Assembly (NCBI RefSeq): GCF_000014565.1
Contig: NC_008268.1
Location: 4,464,001 to 4,528,000, forward strand
Direction of reading: 5' to 3'
DNA from: Rhodococcus jostii RHA1
GTDB taxonomy: Bacteria; Actinomycetota; Actinomycetes; Mycobacteriales; Mycobacteriaceae
DNA length: 64,000 bases
A program made the translations under genes and the position numbers. The notes beneath the pieces were generated by a model. It saw only the letters and a list, made by a program, of their open reading frames with translations. It was not told the DNA's origin and did no database searches. Below are positions 1 through 7,134 of this stretch, piece after piece. The first letter of the stretch is position 1, and each line of letters opens with the position of its first letter.

Positions 1-1
1 T

Positions 2-538
2 GTCCTGGTGACCGGACTGGCGTCCGTACTCGACCGCCGGATCGACGCCCGCACCGCGACCGTCCTCACCTGGGGGAAGGTGGCCGCCGGGCAGGTCGCG
101 AACTCCGTGCCCGAGTCGGGTGAACTGGTGGGCACCCTGCGCAGCGCGTCCCGCGAGACGTGGGCGTCGCTCGAACCGCTGGTTACGGACGCGATCTGCC
201 ACCTGCTCGCACCGTACAACGTGCGGTACGAACTCTCCTACCTGCGGGGCGTCCCGCCCGTCGTCAACGATCCCGACTGCACCGCCGACCTACGGGAGGC
301 GATCGAATCGGTCGTCGGCTTCGACCACCTGGCCGAGGCTCATCAGTCCAGCGGCGGCGAGGATTTCGCGTGGTATCTGGAGAAGGTTCCGGGCGCGATG
401 GCCAGACTCGGGGTGTGGGACGGGACCGGCACCCGGCAGGAGCTTCACCAGCCGGGTTTCAACCTCGACGAGCGCGCGATGATTCACGGGGTCCGAACGC
501 TGGTGGCGCTCACCCGGCTCGAAGACCAGTCCGGGTGA
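2..538 (+). CDS. M20-family amidohydrolase, C-terminal part (5' end outside window)
   Basis: Only the last 178 residues are present; the reading frame is open to the left edge. The family hydrolyses the amide bond of N-acyl amino acids or peptides with a two-metal centre (hippurate hydrolase/IAA-amino acid hydrolase group). The visible part starts in the lid domain (GQVANSVPESGELVGTLRS) and contains GGEDFAWYLEKVPG, which carries the late acidic metal ligand of the family, and LHQPGFNLDERAM, the conserved His-containing C-terminal motif. It converges on the siderophore-binding lipoprotein gene with 8 bases between the stops. The exact substrate cannot be told from this half. Confidence 0.85.
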   Translation, partial: VLVTGLASVLDRRIDARTATVLTWGKVAAGQVANSVPESGELVGTLRSASRETWASLEPLVTDAICHLLAPYNVRYELSYLRGVPPVVNDPDCTADLREAIESVVGFDHLAEAHQSSGGEDFAWYLEKVPGAMARLGVWDGTGTRQELHQPGFNLDERAMIHGVRTLVALTRLEDQSG

Positions 539-546
539 GCGCGGCG

Positions 547-1557
547 TCAAGCCGATTTGGCGGCGGCCTCGGCCAGTTTCGGTACGAGTGCCTCGACGGC
601 GTACGGGAGGCTGAGGACGGTGCCCCAGGTGAGCGCGCCGGAGACGGTGGGGTCGTCGACGAACACGGCCCGTCCCGCCTTCGCCACCGGTAGCGACTGA
701 TAGACGGGGTCGGCGGTGATCTGCGCTTCGGCGCCGGGACTGCTGCCCACGTTCCAGACGAGGACGTCGACGTCGACGGTGTCGAACTGCTCCTTGCGGA
801 TGGTGAACGCATCCTGATCGCCTGCGAGTTGCGCGATCCGCTCCGGGACGACGAACCCGAGCGACGTCATCAGCCGTGAACGCGGGTCGTTCGGGGAGCG
901 GACGTAGAACGTGCTTGCGTCGCCCAGTTCGGCGACCGCGACCGACTTGCCCTCGAATTCGGGGTGGGCGGCGCGCTGCTGCGCCACCAAGTCGTCCACA
1001 CCGGCGACGAGGTGGTTCGCCTTCCCGTCCTCACCGAGGGTGGTGCCGACGATCCGGACTGCGTCCTGCCACGGCATGCCGAAATCGGGGTAGTCCGGCG
1101 ATGTCGTCACGGTGGGCGCGATCGCCGAGAGTCGTCGATACGCGTCGTCGTCGACGTCGATGTACAGCGCGAGGATCAGGTCGGGATCGAGTTTCGCGAT
1201 GGCCTCGTACGCGAAATTGGCCTCGCCGGTGAACTGTCCGCGGTTGAAGACCTCGGGGTGCGTCCGGCTCAGCGCGTCCTGGGCCCAGGGCCACGTGGCG
1301 TCTGGGTAGTCGCCGTACCAGTCGGTGACGCCGACCGGCTGACGTCCGAACGCGAGGAGCGTGTCCTGGTCGGAGTAGCCGACCGTGACGATGCGCCGGG
1401 GGTTGTCCGGGACTTCGGTCGTTCCCTTCTTGTGCGTCGCCGCCCGGGTGCCGCCTTCGGTGTCTGCTGCGGTTCCCGAGGAACATGCTGCGGCTACGCC
1501 GGCCAGGCCGACCCCGGCGCTCACGGTCAGGAACTTGCGACGGTCGAGCGTTCGCAC
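547..1557 (-). CDS. Fe(III)-siderophore ABC transporter substrate-binding lipoprotein
   Basis: Extracytoplasmic binding protein that would deliver a ferric siderophore to an ABC importer. The N-terminus has a twin-arginine stretch (DRRKFLTVSAG) followed by a lipobox (GVAAACSS), so it is probably a Tat-exported lipoprotein. The body is a FecB/TroA-helical-backbone fold (RIVTVGYSDQDTLLAFG, DLILALYIDVDDDAYRRLSAIAPTV). An ATG at 1563 lies one base after the ribosome site GGGAGG; a GTG two codons later at 1557 has a normal 7-base spacing and is taken as start. A near-perfect iron box lies directly upstream, so iron repression is expected. No permease or ATPase gene is adjacent, so it must share a transporter encoded elsewhere. 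Confidence 0.88.
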   Translation of the reverse strand: MRTLDRRKFLTVSAGVGLAGVAAACSSGTAADTEGGTRAATHKKGTTEVPDNPRRIVTVGYSDQDTLLAFGRQPVGVTDWYGDYPDATWPWAQDALSRTHPEVFNRGQFTGEANFAYEAIAKLDPDLILALYIDVDDDAYRRLSAIAPTVTTSPDYPDFGMPWQDAVRIVGTTLGEDGKANHLVAGVDDLVAQQRAAHPEFEGKSVAVAELGDASTFYVRSPNDPRSRLMTSLGFVVPERIAQLAGDQDAFTIRKEQFDTVDVDVLVWNVGSSPGAEAQITADPVYQSLPVAKAGRAVFVDDPTVSGALTWGTVLSLPYAVEALVPKLAEAAAKSA

Positions 1558-1571
1558 CCACATGCCTCCCT

Positions 1572-1590
1572 GTAGGTGAGGCTAACCTAC
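1572..1590. promoter_or_regulatory. DtxR/IdeR-type iron box
   Basis: TAGGTGAGGCTAACCTA at 1573-1589 differs by one base from the central 17 bases of the DtxR/IdeR consensus (TAGGTTAGGCTAACCTA). It sits just 5' of the ribosome site of the siderophore-binding lipoprotein gene on the minus strand and overlaps the stop codon (1582-1584) of the preceding proline-rich gene. Iron-loaded IdeR/DtxR bound here would block transcription into the lipoprotein gene. Confidence 0.85.
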
Positions 1591-1839
1591 GGGGAGGGGT
1601 CCCGGCCGTGCATCTGCGGCGGAAACGGGGGAGTCGGCTCGGGAATCGGGGGCTGCGGAGGTCCCGGATCCGGCGGCCGGTTGCGGCCCGGGCTCGGGAG
1701 GTGCAGGTTCCGGCCCCGGCTCGGGCGGAAACGGGTGAGGCGGCGTCGGCGTCGGCGGGACGGGCGGAGGGCTCGGATCCGGCGGCACCGGCTCCGGGTC
1801 CGGCACGGGATTGCCGAGCTCGTCGTGGGCACTCGTCAT
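1582..1839 (-). CDS. Small proline-rich protein
   Basis: 85 residues, about a third proline, in PxPxP-type runs (PVPDPEPVPPDPSPPPVPP). The ATG at 1839 has a good ribosome site (GGAAGGTGG, 7-base gap), which supports real translation. There is no signal peptide, no membrane segment and no recognisable family. Its stop codon lies inside the iron box of the downstream lipoprotein gene. Low-complexity composition makes function unpredictable; it may be a cell-wall-spanning or disordered protein, or a spurious frame in GC-rich DNA. Confidence 0.5.
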   Translation of the reverse strand: MTSAHDELGNPVPDPEPVPPDPSPPPVPPTPTPPHPFPPEPGPEPAPPEPGPQPAAGSGTSAAPDSRADSPVSAADARPGPLPVG

Positions 1840-2015
1840 CCACTGACCACCTTCCGATCGGCTGATTGAGTGGTACCCGGAACGGGCATCCCGCAACCAC
1901 GGGTGAGCTGTGGCCGCCCGGGAACAAAACGCGGGATCGGTGCGTTGTCTAGCAACCGTGCCCCGCAAGTGTGGAATTTCACGACACGGGGAACATGAGC
2001 CAAAGGGAGGAAGTC

Positions 2016-2315
2016 ATGGCAACCGACTACGACGCACCACGGGTTACCGTCGACGACGAACTCGCCGCGGACTCGCTCGAAGAATTGAAGACACGGAGGA
2101 ACGACTCACAGTCGTCCGTCGTCGACGTCGAGGAGACCGACACGGCGGAGTCCTTCGAACTGCCCGGCGCCGACCTGTCCGGTGAGGAACTCACGGTCCG
2201 CGTCGTTCCGAAGAGGGCCGACGAATTCACTTGCAGCAGTTGCTTCCTGGTCCATCATCGGTCGCGTCTCGCGTCCGAAGAGGGCGGGCAGCTGATTTGC
2301 CGCGACTGCGCATAG
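2016..2315 (+). CDS. DUF4193 zinc-ribbon-like protein
   Basis: 99 residues, start chosen at ATG 2016 after AAAGGGAGGAAGTC; the protein then begins MATDYDAPR, the usual start of DUF4193 proteins of actinobacteria. The N-terminal two thirds are acidic (DSLEELKTRRND, VDVEETDTAESFELPGADL). The C-terminus has CSSC and CRDC pairs that could bind zinc. Function of the family is unknown. The SRPBCC gene follows 9 bases later with its own AGGAGG, so the two are probably cotranscribed. Confidence 0.85.
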   Translation: MATDYDAPRVTVDDELAADSLEELKTRRNDSQSSVVDVEETDTAESFELPGADLSGEELTVRVVPKRADEFTCSSCFLVHHRSRLASEEGGQLICRDCA

Positions 2316-2324
2316 GAGGCCCGA

Positions 2325-2759
2325 GTGGCCGAGGTCAGTAGAACGTTCACCGTCGCCGCACCGCTCGAGAAAGTCGTCGCGTACCTGCGCGACTTCGCGA
2401 ACACCGAGGCCTGGGATCCCGGGACCGACACGTGCGAGCAGACCACCCTCGGTCCGGTGGCGGTGGGCACGGAATGGCACAACGTGTCGTCGTTCTTCGG
2501 CCGCACCACCGAACTCACCTACCGCATGACCCGCGACGACCCCGATCACGTCGTCTTCGAGGGTCGCAACGGCACCGCAGCCACGTCGGACGATCTGGCG
2601 TTCGAGAAGGTGGACGACGCCTCGACGTCGATCACCTACCGCGCCCGTCTCGAATTCACCGGCCTGGCGCGATTCGCCGACCCCGTCGCCCGCCTCGCAT
2701 TCGAGGTGCTCGCGGCCAAAACCGTCACACAGATGACCGGGGTCCTCGAAGCGAGGTAA
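2325..2759 (+). CDS. SRPBCC/START-like ligand-binding protein
   Basis: 144 residues with the pattern of the Bet v1-like fold: an opening strand VSRTFTVAAPLEKVVAYLRDF, the N-E-x-W-DPG turn after helix 1, and a long C-terminal helix (ARLAFEVLAAKTVTQMTGVLEAR). Such proteins bind hydrophobic ligands or act as polyketide cyclases; no specific substrate can be assigned. GTG start after AGGAGG, 9 bases behind the DUF4193 gene. Confidence 0.8.
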   Translation: MAEVSRTFTVAAPLEKVVAYLRDFANTEAWDPGTDTCEQTTLGPVAVGTEWHNVSSFFGRTTELTYRMTRDDPDHVVFEGRNGTAATSDDLAFEKVDDASTSITYRARLEFTGLARFADPVARLAFEVLAAKTVTQMTGVLEAR

Positions 2760-2778
2760 GCGGTATCACGTTTCAACA

Positions 2779-2805
2779 GCGCCCTCACTCGTCGAGTGAG
2801 GGCGC
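2779..2805. terminator. Perfect 12-bp hairpin between convergent genes
   Basis: GCGCCCTCACTC and GAGTGAGGGCGC form a perfect stem around a 3-base loop between the convergent SRPBCC and FMO genes. There is no clear T-tract on either side, but position and stability fit a bidirectional terminator. Confidence 0.7.
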
Positions 2806-2824
2806 CGCTGCGTATCAGGGCCGA

Positions 2825-4648
2825 TCAGCTGAGGTGATGCACCTCCTGCAGCCCGTACACCGGTGTCGGGATCTCCTCGTGCCGGGCCTTGAGCTGCAGA
2901 GCGAGGTACAGCGAGTAGTGCCGCGACTGGTGCAGGTTGCCGCCGTGGAACCACAGCGCTTCCTGCTGCGTCGGCTTCCACATGTTGCGCTGCTCGCCCT
3001 CCCACGGTCCGGGGTCCTTGGTGGTGTCGGAGCCGAGGCCCCAGCACTTTCCGACCTTGTCGGCCACTTCCTGACCCATGAGGTCGGCGGCCCACCCGTT
3101 CATGGACCCGTAGCCGGTGGCGTAGACGACGAGGTCGGCCGGCAATTCCGTCCCGTCGGTGAGAACCACGGCGTCCTCGGTGAGGTGGTCGACCTGCCCG
3201 GACACGAGGTGGATGCTGCCGTCGGCGACGAGTTCGGACGCGCCGACGTCGATGTAGTAGCCGGATCCGCGGCGCAGGTACTTCATGAACAGACCGGAGC
3301 CGTCGTCACCGAAATCGAGCTTGAATCCGGCCTTTTCCAGTCGGTCGTAGAAGTCCCTGTCCCGTTCGGCGATCTTCTGATAGATCGGGATCTGGAACTC
3401 GTGCATGATCTTGTACGGCAACGACGCGAACGTCAGGTCGGCCTTCTCCGTCGTCATGCCCGCCGCGACCGCGCGCTCCGAGTAGAGGTCGCCGAGGCCG
3501 AGGTCCATCAGCGAGTCCGACTTCACGATGTGGGTGGACGACCGTTGCAGCATCGTCACGTCGGCGCCGTTCTCGAACAGCGCCTTGCAGATGTCGTGAG
3601 CCGAGTTGTTGGCACCGACGACGACGACTCGCTTGCCCACGTAGGCGTCCGGACCGGGGTGCCGGCTCGAATGATGCTGCTCGCCCCGGAAGACGTCCTG
3701 GCCCGGGAACGACGGAACGTTCGGCTTGCCCGACATGCCGGTGGCGAGCACCAGTTGCTTCGGGTGGAGCACCACGTCCTCGCCGTCGCGGTCGAGGACG
3801 ACGGTCCACTCCTTGGTCTCGTCGTCGAACGTCGCGGACGTGCAGGTGGTGGACGACCAGTACGGAATCTCCATCACCTTGGTGTACATCTCCAGCCAGT
3901 CGCCGATCTTGTCCTTCGGCGCGAAGACCGGCCAGTTGTCCGGGAACGGCATGTAGGGCAGGTGGTCGTACCAGACCGGGTCGTGCAGGCACAGCGACTT
4001 GTACCGGTTGCGCCACTGGTCGCCGGGGCGTTCGTTCTTGTCGACGACGATGGCCGGGACCCCGAGTTGGCGCAGCCGCGCACCGAGCGCGATGCCGCCC
4101 TGGCCGCCGCCGATCACGAGAACGTACGGCTGGCGGGTGTAGCCGAGTTCCCGCTCCTCGATCTCCCGCTTCTCCGCCCAGCTCAGGGTGTCGCCGCCGG
4201 AGCCGTGGACGGCACCCTTGACGCGGTTCCGTCCGCGGCGTTCCTCGTGGCCCTTCAACTCCTGCATGGTGGTGAGGAAGGTCCACGCCTCGTCGCCCTT
4301 CAGGCGCAGGTGTCCCTTGCCCCGGCCCGTCGCGGTCTCGAACTCGATCCATGCCGAGGTGACGCCGTCGGCCTCGTCCGGTGTCTCGGTGGTGCGGAAG
4401 TTGACGGGGTCGGTGTCGTCCAGGCGTGCGTGCAGCATCGCGGCGACGGCGTCGCGTCCCTCGACCGTCTTGAGGTTCCAGGTGAACGCCACCAGGTCGC
4501 GCCAGAAGCTGTCGACTGCGAACATGCCCGCGGCGCGGTCGACGTCGCGCGCCGCGAGAGCGGATTCGAAGCTCGCCAACCACAGGTCGACTCGTTCCTG
4601 AGGTGTCAGGGACGTCTGCACCGCAGCCGGCTGGACCGTCTGTGTCAT
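2825..4648 (-). CDS. NTF2-like / flavin-containing monooxygenase fusion protein
   Basis: 607 residues. Residues ~15-150 form an NTF2/SnoaL-like domain (RVDLWLASFESALAARDVDRAAGMF). The rest is an FAD/NAD(P)H-dependent monooxygenase of the FMO/Baeyer-Villiger group: VLVIGGGQGGIALGARL binds FAD, VVVVGANNSAHDICKAL binds NADPH, and FRGEQHHSSRH resembles the family fingerprint between them. Start at ATG 4648 with AAGGAGAGG upstream. It would oxygenate a small organic substrate that is not identifiable here. A 13-bp palindrome lies 18 bases before the start, so a repressor probably controls it. The long open frame on the opposite strand is a GC-rich shadow. Confidence 0.85.
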   Translation of the reverse strand: MTQTVQPAAVQTSLTPQERVDLWLASFESALAARDVDRAAGMFAVDSFWRDLVAFTWNLKTVEGRDAVAAMLHARLDDTDPVNFRTTETPDEADGVTSAWIEFETATGRGKGHLRLKGDEAWTFLTTMQELKGHEERRGRNRVKGAVHGSGGDTLSWAEKREIEERELGYTRQPYVLVIGGGQGGIALGARLRQLGVPAIVVDKNERPGDQWRNRYKSLCLHDPVWYDHLPYMPFPDNWPVFAPKDKIGDWLEMYTKVMEIPYWSSTTCTSATFDDETKEWTVVLDRDGEDVVLHPKQLVLATGMSGKPNVPSFPGQDVFRGEQHHSSRHPGPDAYVGKRVVVVGANNSAHDICKALFENGADVTMLQRSSTHIVKSDSLMDLGLGDLYSERAVAAGMTTEKADLTFASLPYKIMHEFQIPIYQKIAERDRDFYDRLEKAGFKLDFGDDGSGLFMKYLRRGSGYYIDVGASELVADGSIHLVSGQVDHLTEDAVVLTDGTELPADLVVYATGYGSMNGWAADLMGQEVADKVGKCWGLGSDTTKDPGPWEGEQRNMWKPTQQEALWFHGGNLHQSRHYSLYLALQLKARHEEIPTPVYGLQEVHHLS

Positions 4649-4666
4649 GTACCTCTCCTTCGCTTG

Positions 4667-4679
4667 GTATGTGACATAC
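4667..4679. promoter_or_regulatory. Candidate operator of the FMO gene
   Basis: GTATGTGACATAC is a perfect 13-bp palindrome (6-bp arms, 1-base centre) 18 bases upstream of the FMO start. Its size and position fit a TetR- or similar repressor site. No repressor gene is adjacent, possibly because the IS element now separates the neighbours. Confidence 0.45.
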
Positions 4680-4733
4680 AGCACACTCCGGAGTGGGGCG
4701 GGCGGCAAGCGTTGCATCGTGTTGCAGTCCCCA

Positions 4734-4753
4734 CCCGTGAGTACTTATTAACG
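4734..4753. repeat. Palindromic repeat copy R1, left arm (split by IS)
   Basis: CCCGTGAGTACTTATTAACG is the left arm of the ~46-bp palindrome found intact at 13555, 19552, 27501 and 31498. The matching right arm lies at 6576-6596, beyond the IS1182-family element, so the element inserted at the centre of this palindrome. Unlike the other copies this one lies between divergent genes. Confidence 0.9.
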
Positions 4754-4760
4754 TCCCGGG

Positions 4761-6569
4761 GGCTGTTGCGGAATTGAGTGAGGGTGGTTTGGTTCTCTCG
4801 TGACTTGGCGGGTGCCGGTGCGGGCGGGGGTGTCCCCGCCTGGTCATGAGGTGGCCGGGAGCGGGGTGCCTGCGGTCAGGTGGGTGAGGATCTTGCCCAG
4901 GTTGTGCACTGCGGCGTGGAACGCCCATTCGCTGCGGGCGCGGTCGAGGCCGCGGCTGGTGAAGCGGCGGAATCCGAGGTTGTGTTTGGCGTGCCCGAAC
5001 ACGGTTTCGGCGATGGGTGAGCGTTTGCGGTAGGTGGCGATGCCGGCCTCGGTGCGCAGCCGGCGGGTCATGGCCTGGATCGGATCCGCTTGCGGCGGTG
5101 GCGGTCCGGTGACCGGATCAGCGGCGGCGGCAGCCTCGAGGTGATGGGATTTGCCGGTGGCGATCAACCGGTCCGGGCCCGGCGAGGTGAGATTGGCGCG
5201 GGAGCAGTAGCCGGCGTCGAAGAGCATCACCCCGATCAACTCCTCCGGGGCCGGGGCCGGGGCCGGGCGGGCAGGGTCCGCGCCGACCGGGTTCGTGTCG
5301 CGGCGGGAGGTGTCGATCAGCTGCGCGGCCTTGCCTGCCTTGTCGACCATGTCGGGGAAGTAGTCGTAGTCGACCGGGCCGGTCCCGACTCCGGTGGCCA
5401 GGATCAACCCGTCCGCACTGGTGAAGGCCTGGCAGTTGTAGCCCTGCAGCCACCCGCCGCCGCGCAGCGGCTGCAACCGCGAATCGGGGTCGGTGATGTT
5501 GCGGCGCCGCTGCCCGGCGGCAGCGGTGCGCTCACCCTGCTTGCGCAGGGCGGTGTCGAGTTCGGTGCGCCGACGCCGCACCAGGTGGTGCTCGTCGACC
5601 GGTTTCGGAACGAACCCGCCCCCGCCCCCTGACGCGGTGCGCCCCCGGAACCGCTCGATCACCGCCTGCTGGGCGGCGACCGCCTCGGCCAGACGCCGCT
5701 CGGCGGCGGCGACCTCGGCCCCGACCGGCACCCGGCCCATCACCGTCTCACCCGCGTCGAGCCGGGCCAGGTAGTCCTGTGCCTTCCCGTCCCGCTCGGA
5801 CTGTTCGGCCTGCTTCTGCGCGTCGAGCTGGGCCAACGCCTCGGCGATCCGGGCCGAGCGGGTCGTGGGATCGGCCAACTCCGCCGGCACCTGCCCCGGG
5901 CCCGGATCGTCCTCGCCGTAGAGGTCGTCCTCGGCGTCATCGGTGGCGGCGTGCGCGGCCGCCGCGGCCGCGGCGATCCGCGCGGCCTCCGCCTCGGCTG
6001 CCCGGCGCAGCCCGTCCTCGGTGCGGTTGGCGTCCTTCGATGCGTTCGAGGCGATCTTCACCCCGTCCAACGCGATCGTCTCGAGCCGGCCCAGACCCAA
6101 CCGTGCGGCCAGGATCAGGACCTGCGTGAACAGGGCCTCGCAGGCGGTGTGGTTGTCCTTGCGGAACCGTGAGATCGTCACGTGATCGGGGGTGTCGCCG
6201 GCGCAGATCACCCGGTAGGACACCACCTCCGAGCAGGCCCGCTCGATCTGCCGCGACGACCGCACCCCCCGCGACCACGCCCAGATCAGCAGGGTCACCA
6301 GCATGTCCGGGTCGTACCCGGCGCGCCCGGCGCCTCCGGTGCGGCGAGAGCCGTGAAAGGCGCTGGTGTCGAGATGGGTGTCGACGATCTCGATCACCGT
6401 CCACACCGGATGCGTGGGCGGCACCCACTCCCGCATGTCCGGTGGCAACAAAAACTGCTGGTCACGATTCACCGGTCGATATCCCTTGGCCACCAACACA
6501 TTATCCAAGAAACATCAGGTCGGGGCGCCGCGGCACGCGGACACCCCGACCCGGAAATTTGAAACAGCC
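4761..6569 (-). mobile_element. IS1182-family insertion sequence
   Basis: About 1.8 kb with imperfect terminal inverted repeats GGCTGTTGCGGAATT (left) and GGCTGTTTCAAATTT (right, read inwards). CCCGGG stands on both outer sides (4755-4760 and 6570-6575), which fits a short target duplication; because the sequence is itself palindromic and G/C runs adjoin the ends, the exact boundary is uncertain by 1-3 bases. The element carries a single intact transposase gene and splits a palindromic repeat into two arms. Confidence 0.88.
4844..6508 (-). CDS. IS1182-family transposase
   Basis: 554 residues, full length for the family. N-terminal DUF772-type domain (FLLPPDMREWVPPTHPVWTV, DMLVTLLIWAWSRGVRSSRQIE, CAGDTPDHVTISRFR). 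The DDE catalytic residues can be placed at ETIALDGVKIASNASKD (D), LFDAGYCSRANL (D) and ETVFGHAKHNLGFRRF (E), with a charged helical insertion between the first two. No frameshift or stop, so the element may still be active. Confidence 0.93.
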   Translation of the reverse strand: MDNVLVAKGYRPVNRDQQFLLPPDMREWVPPTHPVWTVIEIVDTHLDTSAFHGSRRTGGAGRAGYDPDMLVTLLIWAWSRGVRSSRQIERACSEVVSYRVICAGDTPDHVTISRFRKDNHTACEALFTQVLILAARLGLGRLETIALDGVKIASNASKDANRTEDGLRRAAEAEAARIAAAAAAAHAATDDAEDDLYGEDDPGPGQVPAELADPTTRSARIAEALAQLDAQKQAEQSERDGKAQDYLARLDAGETVMGRVPVGAEVAAAERRLAEAVAAQQAVIERFRGRTASGGGGGFVPKPVDEHHLVRRRRTELDTALRKQGERTAAAGQRRRNITDPDSRLQPLRGGGWLQGYNCQAFTSADGLILATGVGTGPVDYDYFPDMVDKAGKAAQLIDTSRRDTNPVGADPARPAPAPAPEELIGVMLFDAGYCSRANLTSPGPDRLIATGKSHHLEAAAAADPVTGPPPPQADPIQAMTRRLRTEAGIATYRKRSPIAETVFGHAKHNLGFRRFTSRGLDRARSEWAFHAAVHNLGKILTHLTAGTPLPATS

Positions 6570-6575
6570 CCCGGG

Positions 6576-6596
6576 CGGTTAACAAGTACTCACGGG
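6576..6596. repeat. Palindromic repeat copy R1, right arm (split by IS)
   Basis: CGGTTAACAAGTACTCACGGG complements the left arm at 4734-4753. The IS1182-family element lies between the arms. Confidence 0.9.
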
Positions 6597-6603
6597 GCGC
6601 GAA

Positions 6604-6631
6604 TGTCGAAATTGGAGGTAGCCCGTTCGAC
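6604..6631 (+). promoter_or_regulatory. Candidate ECF42-type promoter
   Basis: TGTCGA (6604-6609) is followed after 18 bases by CGAC (6628-6631), ~57 bases before the YCII start. From memory, ECF42 sigma factors recognise TGTCGA at -35 and a CGA/TC-like -10 before DGPF genes. The site would make the YCII-sigma operon self-activated. Confidence 0.55.
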
Positions 6632-6688
6632 GTACTGTGTGAGTCCACGGCACGAAGGCCGGGACCGACCACAATCGAGGAGGAAATC

Positions 6689-7129
6689 ATGCGAGTCATG
6701 GTGATGATCGAGGGTGCAGGTGCCGACGAAGACAAGATCGCCCCGACCGAGGAAATGCTGGCGGCGATGGGTGCGTACAACGAGGAACTGGTGAACGCGG
6801 GCATCATGCTCGACGGCCAGGGTCTCAAGCCGACCAGTGCGGGGGCGCGACTGGTGTTCGAGGGCGGGACGACGTCGGTGGTCGACGGTCCGTTCACCGA
6901 ATCGAAGGAGATCATCGCCGGGTTCTGGCTGTGGGAGGTCAGCTCGCTCGAGGAGGCCGTCGAGTGGGCGAAGAAGTGCCCCGTCGATCCGGACAGCGGA
7001 TTGCGTCAGGTGCTCGAACTGCGGCCGATCTTCGAGGCCGAGGATTTCGGGGACGAGTTCACGCCGGAACTGCGGGAGAAGGAAGCCGCACTGGCGGAGC
7101 GGATCCGTGAGCAGCACCCGAACGGCTGA
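6689..7129 (+). CDS. YCII-related (DGPF) protein
   Basis: 146 residues with the DGPF signature (TSVVDGPFTESKEIIAGFWLWEV) of the YCII-like family. These small ferredoxin-fold proteins are typically encoded beside ECF42 sigma factors, as here: the sigma gene starts 5 bases after this stop. Ribosome site GAGGAGG before ATG 6689. The biochemical role of DGPF proteins is unsettled; the pairing implies it belongs to the regulon or signal chain of the sigma factor. Confidence 0.88.
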   Translation: MRVMVMIEGAGADEDKIAPTEEMLAAMGAYNEELVNAGIMLDGQGLKPTSAGARLVFEGGTTSVVDGPFTESKEIIAGFWLWEVSSLEEAVEWAKKCPVDPDSGLRQVLELRPIFEAEDFGDEFTPELREKEAALAERIREQHPNG

Positions 7130-7134
7130 GTCCG

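Noticed and set aside
2432..4777. Very long open frame on the plus strand across the FMO gene
   Set aside because: Antisense shadow of a GC-rich gene; its amino acid composition (Arg/Val/Gly-rich) fits no family and the minus-strand FMO has clear motifs.
4734..6596. GTGAGTACTT arms taken as terminal repeats of the IS1182-family element
   Set aside because: The same palindrome exists without any IS at four other places in the window, so the arms belong to the target.
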